DNA from: Candidatus Izemoplasma sp. | GTDB taxonomy: Bacteria > Bacillota_I > Bacilli_A > Izemoplasmatales > Izemoplasmataceae | DNA: 6,342 nucleotides | NCBI GenBank assembly: GCA_021736285.1 | Contig: JAIPGE010000084.1 | Coordinates: 1-6,342 of the forward strand | Direction of reading: 5' to 3' | Translations under genes and position numbers: made by a program | Notes under the pieces: generated by a model | Told to the model about the DNA's origin: nothing | Databases searched by the model: none | Seen by the model: only the letters and a program-made list of their open reading frames with translations | Part shown: positions 4,694-6,342 of the stretch, one piece after another | How positions within the stretch are numbered: the first letter of the stretch is position 1 | Layout: each line of letters opens with the position of its first letter

Positions 4694-5224
4694 TTATGTT
4701 AATACAATTGAAACTGTCATATCTTTATTCTCCCAATCATCATTACCAAAACCAGATGCACCATATCTTATAGTGAATCCATTCTCATCCAAATCAGAAA
4801 GGCTTATATTATCAAGTTCAAAAAGATAGGATCCCCAATCCTTATCTGCAAGACCACCACCGCCATATTCAATTGTTTCAGTTTCAAAAAGATAATTATC
4901 ATCACTAGTATCAAATGAGTTTCTATAAACAAAAACATATTGATACCCAGCATTGATTTCTCTCATTTCAAAATGAAGTTTAATAGAAACTGTGGTATAC
5001 CCTAAAGTCATCCATTCTGATACTGATTTACCTGTGATAGTACTAAAATCATAAACATCTTTTGGGTTATTAAATCTACCACTATCATCAATCTCATATG
5101 TTGAAGTACGCATACTATAATTATTAGACCATTCTAGAGAGTTCACTTTTGTATCACTTATATTTAGTATACCCATACTTGTTGCTAAAATAAACACTAA
5201 AATGATTTTAATTGAAAATTTCAT
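4694..5224 (-). CDS. Exported protein of unknown function, coupled to the protease gene
   Basis: A 176-aa protein that I do not recognise. The N-terminus is a Sec-type signal or anchor: a basic MKFSIK followed by a hydrophobic core to about residue 20; a clear cleavage motif is not evident and there is no lipobox Cys. The rest is polar, acidic, rich in Tyr, Asp, Ser and Gly, and alternates as beta strands, with GGGG near the middle. It has no cysteines. A GTG at 5236 could add four codons but is part of the GTGGAGG ribosome binding site; the ATG at 5224 is 5 nt after GGAGG (5234-5230) and is preferred. That site lies within the end of the protease gene and the ATG is 2 nt past its stop, so the two are very likely co-transcribed and coupled. 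A partner, inhibitor or substrate of the protease is an inference from this position. Confidence 0.8.
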   Translation of the reverse strand: MKFSIKIILVFILATSMGILNISDTKVNSLEWSNNYSMRTSTYEIDDSGRFNNPKDVYDFSTITGKSVSEWMTLGYTTVSIKLHFEMREINAGYQYVFVYRNSFDTSDDNYLFETETIEYGGGGLADKDWGSYLFELDNISLSDLDENGFTIRYGASGFGNDDWENKDMTVSIVLT

Positions 5225-5226
5225 AC

Positions 5227-6342
5227 TTACCTCCACAACTTATAATAAACATTTCTTTCACATGGCCCAAGAACAATGAGATTATATGGGGCATCATATG
5301 ACATAACATTTGTAGTATATTCCCCTAATGTTAAAGTTCCATGTGAATTTTCAGCATCTATATGCATATGATCAATTCCAAGTGCATGTCCAATTTCATG
5401 AAGAGCTGTGCTTTCAACAGCATCATCACTATATGTATCCATATAATGAGTATTAAACCTGATTTTATCTTGGAATATCCAGTTATTACTATATCTAGCT
5501 GCCCAGTCTGCACTTGAATCATCGGCAAGTTCAACACTAACATCTTTAAAAGTTGATGTAGTTTCATAAATATTAATCTCTCCTAAATCATTCCATGTTG
5601 CAACTGCATCATTAAATGCATCTTTGTACTTTGAAGCACTAAATTTAAACTTATAGGACATTTCAGTTTGATCACCATATACAGAATCATACCCTTCTTG
5701 AAGTAAATAAGTATTATTTCTACAACTACAATCGGGATCTTTTCTTGCTTTAATTTTATAGTAACCAGATTCAGAATAAGTAGATCTCATTTTTACATAA
5801 TAGGTTGCTGCTCCATTATTCCATTTTTCTAACCTAAAGTTCAATCCTTCTCCGTCATTGTTATCATACTCTAGATAACTACGGTCTGAATCATATAAGT
5901 ATCCAAAAGTATCTAAATCAGAGGTATAATAAACTGTTTCAATAATTGTATTGTAAGCATCTGAAGCTGTATAGGTATAATATTTATATTCAGTTGCCCC
6001 TATATAAGCTACCGATGTAGTATTATCATATAATGTAATAGCAGAATCAAAATCAGTTCCAGCGGTTCCACCGCCACCACCACCATCGTCAATAACCATA
6101 AGTGATGTAATATCACTGTTTGTAGGTCCTATAATATCATCCTTAACGATTTCAGTTCCCGTATGATTTAATATTACATCCTTAACTTTTCTATCTTTTT
6201 GATTAAATACACCTAAACTTAAATTATAATCTTTTAACTCAATTGAATATTCAGGAATGTTTAAATAATATATAACCTCACCATCGATACTGCCTTTATA
6301 CTCATCTTTTAGTGAAAATAAATATATTTCATTTTTATTTGG
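5227..6342 (-). CDS. Secreted matrixin-type zinc metalloprotease with PPC domain (N-terminus outside window)
   Basis: 371 residues are visible; the frame stays open to the right edge, so the start and any signal peptide are missing. Visible residues 1-86 are an unassigned, charged segment. A six-glycine linker follows (87-92), then a bacterial pre-peptidase C-terminal (PPC)-like beta domain (about 97-199), with the patterns YKYYTYTA, DTFGYLYDSD, DNNDGEG and ATYYVKM. A short CSC-containing linker (C205, C207) leads to the metzincin catalytic domain. It has the matrixin-like AFNDAVATWND helix and the zinc motif HEIGHALGIDH (zinc ligands H315, H319, H325; catalytic E316), followed by a Met-turn VMSY (M347). 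The protein ends soon after (C361 near the end). All catalytic elements are intact. PPC domains are found in secreted proteases, so export is inferred. It heads a tight unit with the next two genes. Confidence 0.9.
   Translation of the reverse strand, partial: PNKNEIYLFSLKDEYKGSIDGEVIYYLNIPEYSIELKDYNLSLGVFNQKDRKVKDVILNHTGTEIVKDDIIGPTNSDITSLMVIDDGGGGGGTAGTDFDSAITLYDNTTSVAYIGATEYKYYTYTASDAYNTIIETVYYTSDLDTFGYLYDSDRSYLEYDNNDGEGLNFRLEKWNNGAATYYVKMRSTYSESGYYKIKARKDPDCSCRNNTYLLQEGYDSVYGDQTEMSYKFKFSASKYKDAFNDAVATWNDLGEINIYETTSTFKDVSVELADDSSADWAARYSNNWIFQDKIRFNTHYMDTYSDDAVESTALHEIGHALGIDHMHIDAENSHGTLTLGEYTTNVMSYDAPYNLIVLGPCERNVYYKLWR

Noticed and set aside
5358..5567. 69-codon minus-strand frame inside the protease gene
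   Set aside because: Same strand but another frame of the metzincin catalytic region; the catalytic motifs lie in the main frame.
1..6342. TGA read as tryptophan (mycoplasma code)
   Set aside because: Several genes end at TGA exactly where their families end, and Trp is encoded by TGG in the conserved positions examined.
1..6342. CRISPR array, tRNA or rRNA
   Set aside because: No regularly spaced direct repeats and no tRNA- or rRNA-like conserved sequence were found on either strand.

Overview
The window looks like chromosomal DNA of a low-GC, AT-rich bacterium in the Bacillota/Mycoplasmatota range. The reasons are the strong AGGAGG-type ribosome binding sites, the AT-rich intergenic DNA, intrinsic terminators with T runs, and protein families common in such genomes. 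TGA is used as a stop in several genes (the SOUL protein, tnpB, tnpC, the small membrane protein) and Trp is TGG, so this is not a Mycoplasma/Spiroplasma-type code. A lineage such as Acholeplasma/Izemoplasma or a Bacillota relative would fit, but this placement is inference.

Layout, left to right. (1) 1-479, minus: the N-terminal 159 codons of a short-type 6-phosphogluconate dehydrogenase, cut by the window edge. (2) 480-592: a divergent promoter region with a Fur/PerR-like box lying over the gnd promoter. (3) 593-1111, plus: a SOUL-type heme-binding protein. (4) 1112-1796: about 685 bp without a convincing gene. It holds a GC-rich, strongly structured block that ends in a T run on the minus strand and has a TATAAT box about 200 bp upstream, so it is a probable stand-alone noncoding RNA. 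It also holds a plus-strand terminator and a long perfect terminator hairpin. (5) 1797-4188: a complete 2392-bp IS66-family insertion sequence with 19-bp perfect terminal inverted repeats and a perfect 8-bp target duplication (ATTGTTTT). Its tnpA, tnpB and tnpC are all intact and on the minus strand. (6) 4197-4371: gene-free DNA with a small inverted repeat. (7) 4372-6342, minus: a compact three-gene unit. It encodes a secreted matrixin-type zinc protease with a PPC domain (5' end outside the window), a 176-aa exported protein whose start lies 2 nt after the protease stop, and a 99-aa three-helix membrane protein.

How the parts work together. tnpA and tnpB overlap and are probably translationally coupled. 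tnpC is separated from them by an intrinsic terminator that also carries a promoter, so the element can set TnpC separately from TnpA/TnpB. The IS sits directly in the T tract of a bidirectional-looking terminator, between the protease unit and that terminator. The protease unit looks like one transcript producing an exported protease, an unrecognised exported partner and a membrane protein. The most novel candidates are the structured RNA at about 1156-1353, the protease/partner/membrane operon, and the terminator-promoter inside the IS.
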